A program made the translations under genes and the position numbers. 64,000 bases of DNA from assembly GCF_008704425.1 (NCBI RefSeq), contig NZ_CP023696.1, forward strand, positions 3,582,501 to 3,646,500. The letters run 5' to 3'. Positions 50,833 to 59,105 of the stretch are shown here, in pieces. Within the stretch, counting starts at the first letter, position 1, and the number at the start of each line of letters is the position of its first letter. The stretch comes from Streptomyces fradiae ATCC 10745 = DSM 40063. Lineage in GTDB: Bacteria; Actinomycetota; Actinomycetes; Streptomycetales; Streptomycetaceae. A model generated the notes under the pieces. The model saw only the letters and a list, made by a program, of their open reading frames with translations, ran no database searches and was not told where the DNA came from.

Positions 50833-52238
50833 CGCAGCACAACGGGCCGGACGGGCCGAGGAACGACCGGACTGGAAACGACGCAGTGAACCCCGCCCAG
50901 CAGCCCGCCGCACCGCGGCCCGACAAGGAGCCGCAGACCCCGCAGGCCCGGACCCCGCAGGCCCGGACCCCGCAGACCCGGACCCCGCAGACCCGGACCC
51001 CGGAGGCGCATACCCCGGAGACCGCCGGTACCGCCGCACCCGAGGCCCACCAGGCCGACGGGGCCCCCGGCACCTCCCGGGCACCCGGCACGCACGGCAC
51101 GCACGACGCGGCGGCCAACCCCGCCCCCGGCCTCCCCACCGCCCCCGGCATTCCCACCACCCCCGACGCGACCGACACCACCGAGGTGTTCGAACTCGGC
51201 GGTGACGAGCTCGCGCTGCGGCGCCTGCTCCAGGGTGCCGTCGGTGGCCTGGAACCCTCCGAGGGCGCCCTCGACCACCTCCGCCGGGCCGTCCCGGCAC
51301 GGCGGGCCCGGAAGCGGCAGGCACTGGTCGGCGCCGCCGCGGCGGTCATCCTGCTCGGCACGGGCGTCCCGGCCGTCGTGCACGTCGCCGGGTCCGGCAC
51401 GGACTCCGACGCCAACGCGATCAACGCGGGCCACGGCGCCCAGGTCCAGGGCGGCACCGGTGACGACGCCGGACCGGCCGGGGAGCAGGCGGCGGGCAGC
51501 CCGTCCGGGGAGCTGAGCGGCGCCGGGAAGGGCCGTACCAGCCCGTCGGCGGCCCCGCCGAGCGCGGACTCGGGCGTCTCCGACGGCGTCGGCGGCGCCC
51601 CCGACGCGTCCGCCTCCTCCCCGGCGCGGGCACCGGTCTGCCAGGCGGGTCAGCTCGCCGTGAGCGCCGCCGAGGCGGGTGGCCCCGCCGAGGACGGCGC
51701 GGTGTACGGGACGTTCCGCATCACCAACGTCTCCGGCGGCGACTGCACGGTCGACGCCGGCGGCACGGTCGCCTTCGGCACGGGCGGCGCGGCCGACCCG
51801 GGGCGCATCAGCGTGGTCCGGCACGGGGCGGGGTCCGCCGCGTCCGGGCTGCCGGCCCCGTCGTCGGCCGTCGCGAGCCTGGTGCTGAAGCCGTCCGGCG
51901 CGTACGAGGTGCGGTTCGCCTGGGTGCCGAGCGAGACGTGCCCGGTGAGCGGCGGCAGCGGGAGCGGCGGTGGCGGGCAGTCGCCCGAGCCGACCCCGTC
52001 GCAGACGACCGAGGAGCCACCGCCGACGACGGGCGGGACGACCACCGGCACGCCGGAGGGCGGCGGCGCGGACGCGGGGCCCGCGGTGGAGCCGCAGACG
52101 CTCCGGGCCGACGGCCACGCGGAGGGCAGCGTCACGGTGACGCACACCCCGAGTGCGGGCGGGCCCACGGCGACGGTCACCGTGCCGAACGCCTGCGCGG
52201 GCACCATCTACCGCACCGGGCTCCTCCCCGCGGGATGA
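50829..52238 (+). CDS. Membrane protein coupled to the sigma factor, possible regulator
   Basis: 469 residues. A long disordered N-terminus contains a five-residue repeat (TPQAR TPQAR TPQTR TPQTR, about 37-60) coded by a 15-bp DNA repeat. Then DTTEVFELGGDELALRRLLQGAVGGLEPSEGALDHLRRAVPARRARKRQ, which may bind the sigma factor, and one membrane helix (about 163-185, ALVGAAAAVILLGTGVPAVVHVAG). The outside part is Ser/Gly/Pro-rich with a beta domain containing paired cysteines (PVCQAG, GGDCTV, ETCPVSG, PNACAG). Position and topology suggest an anti-sigma-like or surface protein; no zinc anti-sigma motif is present. Confidence 0.78.
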   Translation: MTQHNGPDGPRNDRTGNDAVNPAQQPAAPRPDKEPQTPQARTPQARTPQTRTPQTRTPEAHTPETAGTAAPEAHQADGAPGTSRAPGTHGTHDAAANPAPGLPTAPGIPTTPDATDTTEVFELGGDELALRRLLQGAVGGLEPSEGALDHLRRAVPARRARKRQALVGAAAAVILLGTGVPAVVHVAGSGTDSDANAINAGHGAQVQGGTGDDAGPAGEQAAGSPSGELSGAGKGRTSPSAAPPSADSGVSDGVGGAPDASASSPARAPVCQAGQLAVSAAEAGGPAEDGAVYGTFRITNVSGGDCTVDAGGTVAFGTGGAADPGRISVVRHGAGSAASGLPAPSSAVASLVLKPSGAYEVRFAWVPSETCPVSGGSGSGGGGQSPEPTPSQTTEEPPPTTGGTTTGTPEGGGADAGPAVEPQTLRADGHAEGSVTVTHTPSAGGPTATVTVPNACAGTIYRTGLLPAG

Positions 52239-52569
52239 CGTCCCGCGCCACCGGCTCGGCCCCGTGCGGTGCGGCCCACCACGGCCCCACCGCACGGGAC
52301 GCCCCGGCCATCCCGGCTCGGTTCGGAGCCGGTGCCGGTGACGGTGCCGCACCAGCGTGCAGCGCCGGAACGGCCGACGGCGCAGCCGCGCGCCGGGCCG
52401 TACGCGCCGGGCCCCGCGGACGGTCTCGCCGAAGTCCGTGGTCGCCGGCCCGACGGGCGCCGTCATGGAGACCGGCGGACCCGACGGCATGCGGCCCCTG
52501 TTCCCGAACCGGCCCACGACGACGTCCGACGGGACGGAGACGGCCCCGCGCAGGTGGTCGACCGCGCAC
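52239..52569. other. Convergent gap before the SURF1 gene, first part
   Basis: No gene seen; long frames in several directions have no start signal and only Arg/Pro/Ala-rich products. It leads into a 19-bp tandem array. Confidence 0.5.
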
Positions 52570-52683
52570 GCCGGGCAGGCCCGCGAAGGCCGGGCAGGCC
52601 CGCGAAGGCCGGGCAGGCCCGCGAAGGCCGGGCAGGCCCGCCCACGCCGGGCAGGCCCGCCCACGCCGGGCAGGCCCGCGAAG
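52570..52683. repeat. Six-copy 19-bp tandem repeat
   Basis: Six units of GCCGGGCAGGCCCGC followed by GAAG (copies 1-3, 6) or CCAC (copies 4-5), starting at 52570 with no gaps. It ends one base before the SURF1 stop codon. The 19-bp length keeps no reading frame. Confidence 0.95.
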
Positions 52684-52684
52684 G

Positions 52685-53434
52685 CTACGGCTCCAGCCCG
52701 AGGGCCCGGTCCCGTTCGGTCTCCGCCTCGCGCCGCACCAGGCGCACCCACATGAACAGCACGAAGCCCGCGAAGACGAACCACTCGCCCGTGTACCCGA
52801 GGTTCTGGAACGCCTTCAGGTCCAGCCCCGTGCCGACCGCCGCGGCCGCCGGTACGGGCGTCAGCCCCTCGGGCGACTCCCTCAGCGTCACCCACGCGTC
52901 GTACACGTCGTCCGGCACCAGGTTGACCAGCGAGGCCGCGCTGATGATGCCGACCTGTCCCGAGGGCAGACCGCCCGCCGCGCGGACCCCGGCCCCCCCG
53001 GCGTGCTCCGACGCCTGGAGGGCGCCCGTCACCGTCTGCTCGCCGGCCGGCGGCGCGGGCGCGGGCGCGCCCTCGGGGAGCCAGCCCCGCACCACCGGCA
53101 GGGCCTTGCCCTCGGAGGTGTGCAGCAGCGTCAGCACGTACGACCCGGTCTCGCCGTCCAGCTCGCGGCCCGGCACCAGGAACTGCTTCCCGTAGCGGCC
53201 GCTCACCTCCGCCAGGCGGCCCGACGTCTCCTTGTCGACGGGCAGCAGCTCGGCCAGCGGCACGGCGTCCTGTGCCGCGGCCGCCGCGGGCCGCCGCTCC
53301 GCCTCCCGGTGGGAGTCGACGCGGTCCTCGAACCTGCCCAGCTGCCAGATGCCCATGAACAGGCAGAACGGGATCGCCAGCAGCACGAAGACGTTGATCC
53401 CCCACCAGCGGGGTGTCGTCAGGAACCGGTACAC
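52685..53434 (-). CDS. SURF1-family protein
   Basis: 249 residues. Typical SURF1 build: helix 1 at about 11-33 (WGINVFVLLAIPFCLFMGIWQLGRFEDRV), a large outside domain with LLPVDKETSGRLAEVSGRYGKQFLVPGRELDGETGSYVLTLLHTSEGKALPVVRGWLPEG, and helix 2 near 216-236 (EWFVFAGFVLFMWVRLV). It assists haem-copper cytochrome oxidase assembly. The GTG start is 22 bases after the S9 peptidase stop, with GGAGGG very close upstream. Confidence 0.93.
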   Translation of the reverse strand: MYRFLTTPRWWGINVFVLLAIPFCLFMGIWQLGRFEDRVDSHREAERRPAAAAAQDAVPLAELLPVDKETSGRLAEVSGRYGKQFLVPGRELDGETGSYVLTLLHTSEGKALPVVRGWLPEGAPAPAPPAGEQTVTGALQASEHAGGAGVRAAGGLPSGQVGIISAASLVNLVPDDVYDAWVTLRESPEGLTPVPAAAAVGTGLDLKAFQNLGYTGEWFVFAGFVLFMWVRLVRREAETERDRALGLEP

Positions 53435-53456
53435 CCCTCCACGGTACGGAACGCCG

Positions 53457-55352
53457 TCACCCCCCTTCCGGCCGGGTCCCGGTCGCGGAGGGCAGGTGTC
53501 GCGCCGCGAACTCCAGTTCCTGGCGCACCTGCTTGATCCGTTCCTCCACCACCAGTGAGCCGTGTCCGGCGTCGTACCGGTACACCTCGTGGACCGCGCC
53601 GCGGGCGGCCAGGCGCTCCACGTAGTTCTCCACCTGCCGGATCGGGCAGCGCGGGTCGTTCAGGCCCGCCGCGATGTAGACCGGTGCCCGCACCTCGTCC
53701 ACGTACGTGATCGGCGACGAGGCCCGGAACCGCTCCGGAACCTCCTCCGGTGACCCGCCGAACAGTGTCCGGTCCAGGGGCCGCAGCGCCTCCATCTGGT
53801 CCCGGTAGGCGGTCACGTAGTCCGCCACCGGCACGTCGGCGATGCCCACCGCCCACACGTCGGGCTGGGTCCCCAGCCCGAGCAGGGTCAGATAGCCGCC
53901 CCAGGAGCCACCGGTCAGGACCAGCCGCTCCGGGTCGGCGAGGCCGGACGACACGGCCCACTCGCGGACGGCGGTGACGTCCTCCAGCTCGATCAGCCCC
54001 ACCCGGTGGCGCAGCGCGTCCGTCCACTCCCGGCCGTACCCGGTGGAGCCGCGGTAGTTCACCCGCACCACCGCGTAACCGTGGTCCAGCCACGCCGCCG
54101 GGCCCGCCGCGAACGTGTCGCTGTAGTGCCACGCCGGACCGCCGTGCAGGTCGAAGACGGTGGGCAGCGGACCCGCCGCCCCCTCCGGCCGCTGCACCAG
54201 CGCGTGGACACGGCCGCCCGGCCCGTCCACCCACACGTCCTCCACCGCCACCGACGGCGGCGCCTTCGGGCCGGGCGGGTCGAGGACCACGGCGCCGGTG
54301 GACGACCGCACCACCGGCGGCTCGGCCGCCGAGGACCACAGGTACTCCACCGAGCCGTCCGGCCGGGCCGTCGCCCCCGACACCGAACCGGCCGGCGTGT
54401 CCAGCCGCGTCAGCCGCCCCGAGGCGATGTCGTACCGCCACAGCTCCGTACGCGCCTCGAAGTCGTGGGCGATCAGCAGCCCCGACCCGTCGGGGAACCA
54501 CTCCGCGCCGACGTCACCCGGCAGGTCCAGGCCCAGCTCCGTCTCCCGCCCCGACGCCACGTCCCAGATCATCGGCTCCCACCGGCCGCGCCGCTGGTGC
54601 CCGATCAGCAGCCGCCCGTCCCCCTCCACGGGGGCGAAGCCCATCACCGTCAGCCCCAGGTCCTTGGTGCCGCCCTTGGTGTCGTCCAGCTCCGCCACCA
54701 GCGAGCCGTCCAGCCGCACCACGCGCAGCGCCGCGTGCATCGCGTCGCCGTGCTCGGTGTGCTCCAGCGCCACGAGCGTCCCGTCCCGCGACAGGTCCCC
54801 CACCCCGGCCGACTCGCGGTGCCGGTAGATCTCCACCGGCAGGCCCCCGGGCCGGACCACGTGGACGGTGGTGCCCTCCTCCTCCGTGGACCGGCCGACC
54901 ACCGCCGTGCCGTCCCTGCCGAGGGCCAGGCCAGCGGGGTAGGAGGCCGCCAGACCCGCCACCGCCGGCTCGTCCGGGCCGCCGGCGAACGGCTGCCGCA
55001 TCCACACCCCGAACTCGTCGCCGTCGGTGTCCGCGAACCACCAGATCCACTCGCCGTCCGGCGACAGCACGCCGTCCGTCGTCCCGTTCGGCCGGTCGGT
55101 GACCTGCCGCTGCCCGCCCGTGTCCCGGTCCCAGGCGTACAGCTCGTACGTCCCCGTCGCGTTCGACACGAACAGGGCTCGCGCGGGGGCGTCCTCCGCC
55201 CAGTCCGGCAGCGAGACCCGCGGCGCCCGGAACCGCTTCTCCCAGTCAGGCAGCCCCGCCCAGGAAGCGGCGGAGCCAGAGGCAGAAGCAGAGGCAGAGG
55301 CAGAGGAGGCGGTGGACAGGGAGGACTCGGGAAGTCCGGTCGGCTCAGTCAT
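53457..55352 (-). CDS. S9-family prolyl oligopeptidase-type serine peptidase
   Basis: 631 residues from ATG 55352. A Ser/Ala-rich leader precedes a beta-propeller (about 45-370; WIWWFADTDGDEFGVWMRQPF, WRYDIASGRL) and an alpha/beta hydrolase domain at the C-terminus. LTGGSWGGYLTLLG carries nucleophile Ser483, AAGLNDPRCP the acid, and YDAGHGSL the His. Acyl-peptide hydrolase or dipeptidyl peptidase activity is expected. ATG codons at 55361 and 55364 are also in frame. Further upstream the same frame continues without a stop into a membrane protein, so a longer fusion product is possible. Confidence 0.9.
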   Translation of the reverse strand: MTEPTGLPESSLSTASSASASASASGSAASWAGLPDWEKRFRAPRVSLPDWAEDAPARALFVSNATGTYELYAWDRDTGGQRQVTDRPNGTTDGVLSPDGEWIWWFADTDGDEFGVWMRQPFAGGPDEPAVAGLAASYPAGLALGRDGTAVVGRSTEEEGTTVHVVRPGGLPVEIYRHRESAGVGDLSRDGTLVALEHTEHGDAMHAALRVVRLDGSLVAELDDTKGGTKDLGLTVMGFAPVEGDGRLLIGHQRRGRWEPMIWDVASGRETELGLDLPGDVGAEWFPDGSGLLIAHDFEARTELWRYDIASGRLTRLDTPAGSVSGATARPDGSVEYLWSSAAEPPVVRSSTGAVVLDPPGPKAPPSVAVEDVWVDGPGGRVHALVQRPEGAAGPLPTVFDLHGGPAWHYSDTFAAGPAAWLDHGYAVVRVNYRGSTGYGREWTDALRHRVGLIELEDVTAVREWAVSSGLADPERLVLTGGSWGGYLTLLGLGTQPDVWAVGIADVPVADYVTAYRDQMEALRPLDRTLFGGSPEEVPERFRASSPITYVDEVRAPVYIAAGLNDPRCPIRQVENYVERLAARGAVHEVYRYDAGHGSLVVEERIKQVRQELEFAARHLPSATGTRPEGG

Positions 55353-55961
55353 GCCGTCCATCATGCTCCGCCGCACCGACATCCCGCCGGGCCTGTGGAT
55401 AACTTCCCGCGGCCATCCCCGGGCCGCCCTCCGGGCCACCCCCCACCGGGGCCCCTCCCGCTGCTCCGACAAGGCCCACGCCTCCACCGTCCCGATCCGC
55501 GCCACCCCCCACCGCGCCGCACCGCCCCCCGTCGATCCACACCGCGCCGCACCCGCCCCACACCCCTCCCGCCGGCACTCCTCGACGCCCGCCCGGCCAC
55601 CACCCTCCACCGCCCTCACGGCCAGGCGCCACAGGAGGCGCGCGGCCTGAAGACCGGCGGCCAGGGCGGCGCCGAGCACGGCGAGGGACAGCACGGCCCG
55701 CAGCGCTCCCGGACCCGTCAGGCGGTCCAGCGCCGCCCTCCCGGCCAGCGCCGTGACCCACCCGGCCACGGTCATCGCGGAGAGCGCCACCGAGACGGGC
55801 AGCCCGCCCAGCCCGAGCGCGTCGAGCGGGACGTCCCCGTCGAAGGTGCCCGTACCGGCGGCACCGCAGAGGACCAGCAGCCAGAAGGCGATGACGACGA
55901 CGAGAGCGACGGTGAAGAAGAACACCGGAAAGGAGACCGCGACCCCGGCCCACTCGCCCAT
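55353..55961 (-). pseudogene. Membrane protein N-terminal fragment, in frame with the S9 peptidase
   Basis: From ATG 55961, with GGAGG eight bases upstream, 118 residues read as a real membrane protein: GVAVSFPVFFFTVALVVVIAFWLLVLCGAA (helix 1), LPVSVALSAMTVAGWVTALAG (helix 2) and LRAVLSLAVLGAALAAGLQAARLLWRL (helix 3). Related actinobacterial proteins of this start continue into an OB-fold domain. Here instead come about 85 Gly/Arg-rich residues with non-coding character and no stop before the peptidase ATG (residue 204). Either the gene has lost its C-terminus or it encodes an 834-residue membrane-anchored peptidase. Confidence 0.65.
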
Positions 55962-56072
55962 CCCCGCCCCTCCGGCCCTCACAGCGTGGTGCGGGACATG
56001 CCGAAGCCGGGACGCGCTTCCGCATCCCGGCACCGATCGGCACCCCCGTTTCCGACTCCCGCATCGTGACAG

Positions 56073-56103
56073 GGGGTCCGGCGACGGCGCATTGCCGGAC
56101 CCC
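56073..56103. terminator. Stem-loop in the divergent upstream region
   Basis: ggggtccggc pairs with gccggacccc around an 11-base loop, 112 bases upstream of the membrane-fragment start. Because genes on both sides point away, it is not a normal terminator; it may be a leader structure. Confidence 0.45.
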
Positions 56104-56200
56104 GGCAGTCTTGATGCCCTCCTGATGCCGGACGGCCCAAACCGGGACGGGCGGGTGCGCGGTGTTACAGCCGGACCCTCCGCGGCAGCCGCGTACAAGC

Positions 56201-56229
56201 TGGCGCCATCGTGGTGCCACGTGGTGCCA
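56201..56229. promoter_or_regulatory. Triple operator, distal set (RHH type)
   Basis: TGGCGCCA (56201), TGGTGCCA (56212) and TGGTGCCA (56222) are phased 11 and 10 bp apart, one helical turn each. Ribbon-helix-helix repressors bind such phased arrays. The RHH gene starts 170 bases downstream and has a second, similar set. Confidence 0.7.
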
Positions 56230-56369
56230 TGATGCCCCTGCGGTGCCCTTCTTGGCGGGTGTCAGGGCCGGGATGTCTCGCCGACGTGCAGCGTTGCCTG
56301 CGTAGAACGCCAGCTCACAGCCGGTCTTCGCGGGTTCGGGCCGCGAGTGACGCCAAGGGTGGTTGCGCG

Positions 56370-56399
56370 TGGCGCCATAGTGGTGTCATGATGGCGTCA
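56370..56399. promoter_or_regulatory. Triple operator, proximal set overlapping the RHH start codon
   Basis: TGGCGCCA (56370), TGGTGTCA (56381) and TGGCGTCA (56392) are spaced 11 bp apart; the last A is the first base of the RHH gene's ATG. Binding here would block transcription or initiation, and no Shine-Dalgarno lies upstream, so a leaderless transcript is likely. Confidence 0.72.
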
Positions 56400-56932
56400 T
56401 GGACCTCACCCCGTACGTGGACTCCCTCCGCCGTGAGCTCGCGGTGGCCGCCGAAGCGGGCGGCGACGAAGCCCGCGAGCTGGCCGAGAGGCTCACCGCT
56501 CCCCTGGAGTCGGCGACCCGTCTGACCATGCTCCATGTGCTCTCCGCGGCCATGGACGAGATCACCCGCGAGCTCGCCCCCGGATCGGTCGACGTGCGGC
56601 TGCGCGGCCTGGACCCGGACTTCGTCGTGACACCGCCGCCCGGCGGCGGCGCTCCGGCGGAGCCGGCCGAGGCGGCCGAGGCGGCCGAGCCGCTCGCGGC
56701 CGCGACGCCGCCCGCGGTGGAGGGCGAGGAGGGCGGCGCCACCGCCCGCGTCAACCTGCGCCTGCCGGCCCACCTCAAGGCCCGCGCCGAGGAGGCCGCG
56801 AGCCGCGAGGGCCTGTCGGTCAACGCGTGGCTGGTACGCGCGGTGTCCGCCGCCGTCGACGGTGGCGCGCGCCCCCGGCCCCCGGAGAGGACCCGCAACG
56901 TCGGGCAGAGCTTCACGGGCTGGGTGCGCTAG
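56399..56932 (+). CDS. Ribbon-helix-helix (HicB/Arc-like) regulator
   Basis: 177 residues. An N-terminal helical domain (1-80; MDLTPYVDSLRRELAVAAEAGGDEARELAERLTAPLESATRLTML) probably senses a ligand or oligomerises; a Pro/Glu/Ala linker follows. The RHH domain at about 114-152 reads ARVNLRLPAHLKARAEEAASREGLSVNAWLVRAVSAAV. Often annotated as a HicB-like antitoxin, but no HicA is present; here it precedes a DUF4097 protein and a DrrAB exporter, so transcriptional control of those is more likely. ATG overlaps its own operator set. Confidence 0.88.
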   Translation: MDLTPYVDSLRRELAVAAEAGGDEARELAERLTAPLESATRLTMLHVLSAAMDEITRELAPGSVDVRLRGLDPDFVVTPPPGGGAPAEPAEAAEAAEPLAAATPPAVEGEEGGATARVNLRLPAHLKARAEEAASREGLSVNAWLVRAVSAAVDGGARPRPPERTRNVGQSFTGWVR

Positions 56933-56964
56933 CCGCACCCGGCCCAGGCCGCCCACCAGCACCG

Positions 56965-57105
56965 CACGCCCCCACCCCACCAGGCCCCACCCCACCAGGC
57001 CCCACCGCACCAGGCCCCACCGCACCACGCCCCCACCGCACCACGCCCCACCACACCAGGCCCCACCGCACCACGCCCCACCAGGGCCCACCGCACCACG
57101 CCCAC
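56965..57105. repeat. Tandem ~17-bp repeat between RHH and DUF4097 genes
   Basis: About eight degenerate copies of accaggccccaccgcacc / accacgccccaccgc follow each other. The gap (229 bases) has no other feature except the ribosome site AGAGGA of the next gene. Confidence 0.85.
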
Positions 57106-57161
57106 GTCCCGCCGGCGGGGGCGCCCCACACACACCACGGACCCAAGAGGACGGAACAGCC

Positions 57162-58004
57162 ATGCCTGCTTTCGACACCCCGAAGCCGATCTCGGTCACC
57201 GCGCGCGTGGAGGCCGGCTCCATCCAGTTCACCGCGGCCGACCGCCCGGACACGGTCGTCGAGGTGCGCCCCCGCGATCCGGGGAAGGACCTGGACGTGC
57301 GCACGGCCGGCCAGACCGAGGTCGCCTACGCGAGCGGCGCACTCACCGTCACGGCCCCGAAGCCCAACCTGTTCGGCCGCGTCGGTGTCGTCGACGTGAC
57401 GGTCGAGCTGCCCGCGGGCTCACGCGTCGACATGACCGGAGCCTGGACCCAGGTGCTCGGCGAGGGCCGGCTCGGCGAGGTCCGCGTGAAGACCTCGGCC
57501 GGCGACGTACGCCTCGACACGACCGGTCCGCTGCGGCTGACCGCGGCGCACGGCTCCATCTCCGTGGACCGGGTCGAGGGACCGGCCGAGATCGCGACCA
57601 GTTCCGGCAGCCTGCGCGTCGGCTTCGTCGACGGCGCCGCCGTACTGAAGAACTCGCACGGCACCACGACCGTCGGGGTCGCCACCGGCGAACTGCGGGT
57701 CAGCGGCGCCAACGGCGACATCAGCGTCGACCGCGCCGAGGACTCCGTCACCGCCACCACCGCCCACGGAACGCTGCGCGTGGGCGAAGTGGCGCGGGGC
57801 GCCGTGCGGTTGGAGACGAGCCACGGCGCGATCGAGGTCGGCGTCCGCGACGGCACGGCCGCCTGGCTCGACGTCAGCTCCGGCGCCGGCCAGGTCCGCA
57901 ACGCGCTCACCGCCTCCGGGGCGCCGCAGGAGACGGACGAAACGGTCAAGGTCCAGGCCCGCACCAAGTACGGCAACATCGACATCCGCCGCGCCAGGCC
58001 CTGA
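57162..58004 (+). CDS. DUF4097 beta-strand repeat protein
   Basis: 280 residues with no signal peptide or membrane helix. It consists of repeating short beta turns, e.g. VKTSAGDVRLDTTGPLRLTAAHGSISVDRVEGPAEIATSSGSLRVGFVDGAAVLKNSHGTTTVGVATGELRVSGANGDISVDRAED, as in DUF4097 (adhesin-like, right-handed beta-helix) proteins. This family commonly sits with an RHH regulator and DrrA/DrrB exporters in Streptomyces. It may act as a soluble scaffold or sensor. ATG chosen on AGAGGA about 10 bases upstream; it ends 84 bases before the ATPase gene. Confidence 0.9.
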   Translation: MPAFDTPKPISVTARVEAGSIQFTAADRPDTVVEVRPRDPGKDLDVRTAGQTEVAYASGALTVTAPKPNLFGRVGVVDVTVELPAGSRVDMTGAWTQVLGEGRLGEVRVKTSAGDVRLDTTGPLRLTAAHGSISVDRVEGPAEIATSSGSLRVGFVDGAAVLKNSHGTTTVGVATGELRVSGANGDISVDRAEDSVTATTAHGTLRVGEVARGAVRLETSHGAIEVGVRDGTAAWLDVSSGAGQVRNALTASGAPQETDETVKVQARTKYGNIDIRRARP

Positions 58005-58088
58005 GTGCTCACGCAACCGGCTGAGCCCCACCGCGCCGCCCCGTAAGCGGCACCCCCACACCCACCACGCCCTCCGAAAGGGAGCACC

Positions 58089-59105
58089 ATGCGCAACCGT
58101 GTCATGCCCATGCAAAGACGCCATCCGGGCGATCAGCCGCCGTCGGCAGCGGCCTCCGCGGCGATCTCCGCCGCCGGACTGCGCAAGTCGTACGGCGACA
58201 AGACCGTCCTCGACGGCATCGACCTGCACATCCCGGCCGGGTCCGTGTTCGCGTTACTCGGACCGAACGGCGCCGGCAAGACCACCGCGGTGAAGATCCT
58301 CTCCACGCTCGTCCCCGCGGACGCCGGACAGGCCCGGGTGGCGGGCCACGACCTCGCCGCCGAACCGCAGGCCGTGCGCGCGGCGATCGGCGTCACCGGC
58401 CAGTTCTCCGCGGTCGACGGCCTGATCACCGGCGAGGAGAACATGCGCCTGATGGCCGACCTGCACCACCTCTCCAAGCGCGAGGGCCGCCGGGTCACCG
58501 CCGAGCTGCTGGACCGGTTCGACCTGACCGAGGCAGCGAAGAAGCCCGCCTCCACCTACTCGGGGGGCATGAAGCGCCGCCTCGACATCGCCATGACCCT
58601 CGTGGGCGGCCCGCGCGTCATCTTCCTCGACGAACCGACCACCGGCCTCGACCCCCGCTCACGGCACGACATGTGGGGCGTCGTCCGCGAACTGGTCGCC
58701 GACGGTGTCACCGTCTTCCTCACCACCCAGTACCTGGAGGAGGCGGACGAACTCGCCGACCGCATCGCGGTCCTGAGCGACGGCAGGATCGCCGCCGAGG
58801 GCAGCGCCGCGGAACTCAAGCGGCTCGTCCCCGGCGGGCACGTCCGGCTCCGCTTCTCCGACCCGGCCGCGTACGGGAACGCCGCGACCGCCCTCCCGGA
58901 GGCGCAGCGCGACGACGAGGCGCTCACCCTCCAGGTGCCCGGCGACGGAGGCCAGCGCGCACTGCGCGCCCTCCTCGACCGGCTCGACGCGGCCGGCGTC
59001 GAGGCGGACGAGCTGACCGTGCACACCCCCGACCTCGACGACGTCTTCTTCGCCCTCACCGGCGGAGCGGGCGTTGCCGGCCCGTCCGAGGAGGACGTCC
59101 GATGA
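58089..59105 (+). CDS. DrrA-type ABC exporter ATPase with TTA codon
   Basis: 338 residues of the daunorubicin-resistance DrrA family. Walker A GPNGAGKTT (58-66), signature YSGGMKRRLDIAMTL, Walker B VIFLDEPTTGLDP, TTQYLEEADELADRIAVL (H-loop as Gln, the DrrA variant), and the C-terminal regulatory domain ending DLDDVFFALTG. Leu56 (58254-58256) is TTA, so expression should be bldA-limited. AAAGGGAG precedes the ATG. It overlaps the permease start by ATGA. Substrate unknown, probably a hydrophobic drug-like molecule. Confidence 0.94.
   Translation: MRNRVMPMQRRHPGDQPPSAAASAAISAAGLRKSYGDKTVLDGIDLHIPAGSVFALLGPNGAGKTTAVKILSTLVPADAGQARVAGHDLAAEPQAVRAAIGVTGQFSAVDGLITGEENMRLMADLHHLSKREGRRVTAELLDRFDLTEAAKKPASTYSGGMKRRLDIAMTLVGGPRVIFLDEPTTGLDPRSRHDMWGVVRELVADGVTVFLTTQYLEEADELADRIAVLSDGRIAAEGSAAELKRLVPGGHVRLRFSDPAAYGNAATALPEAQRDDEALTLQVPGDGGQRALRALLDRLDAAGVEADELTVHTPDLDDVFFALTGGAGVAGPSEEDVR

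Noticed and set aside
56399-56932. Annotation as a HicAB toxin-antitoxin system
   Set aside because: The RHH domain is real, but no HicA-like gene is adjacent and the downstream genes form an exporter cluster.
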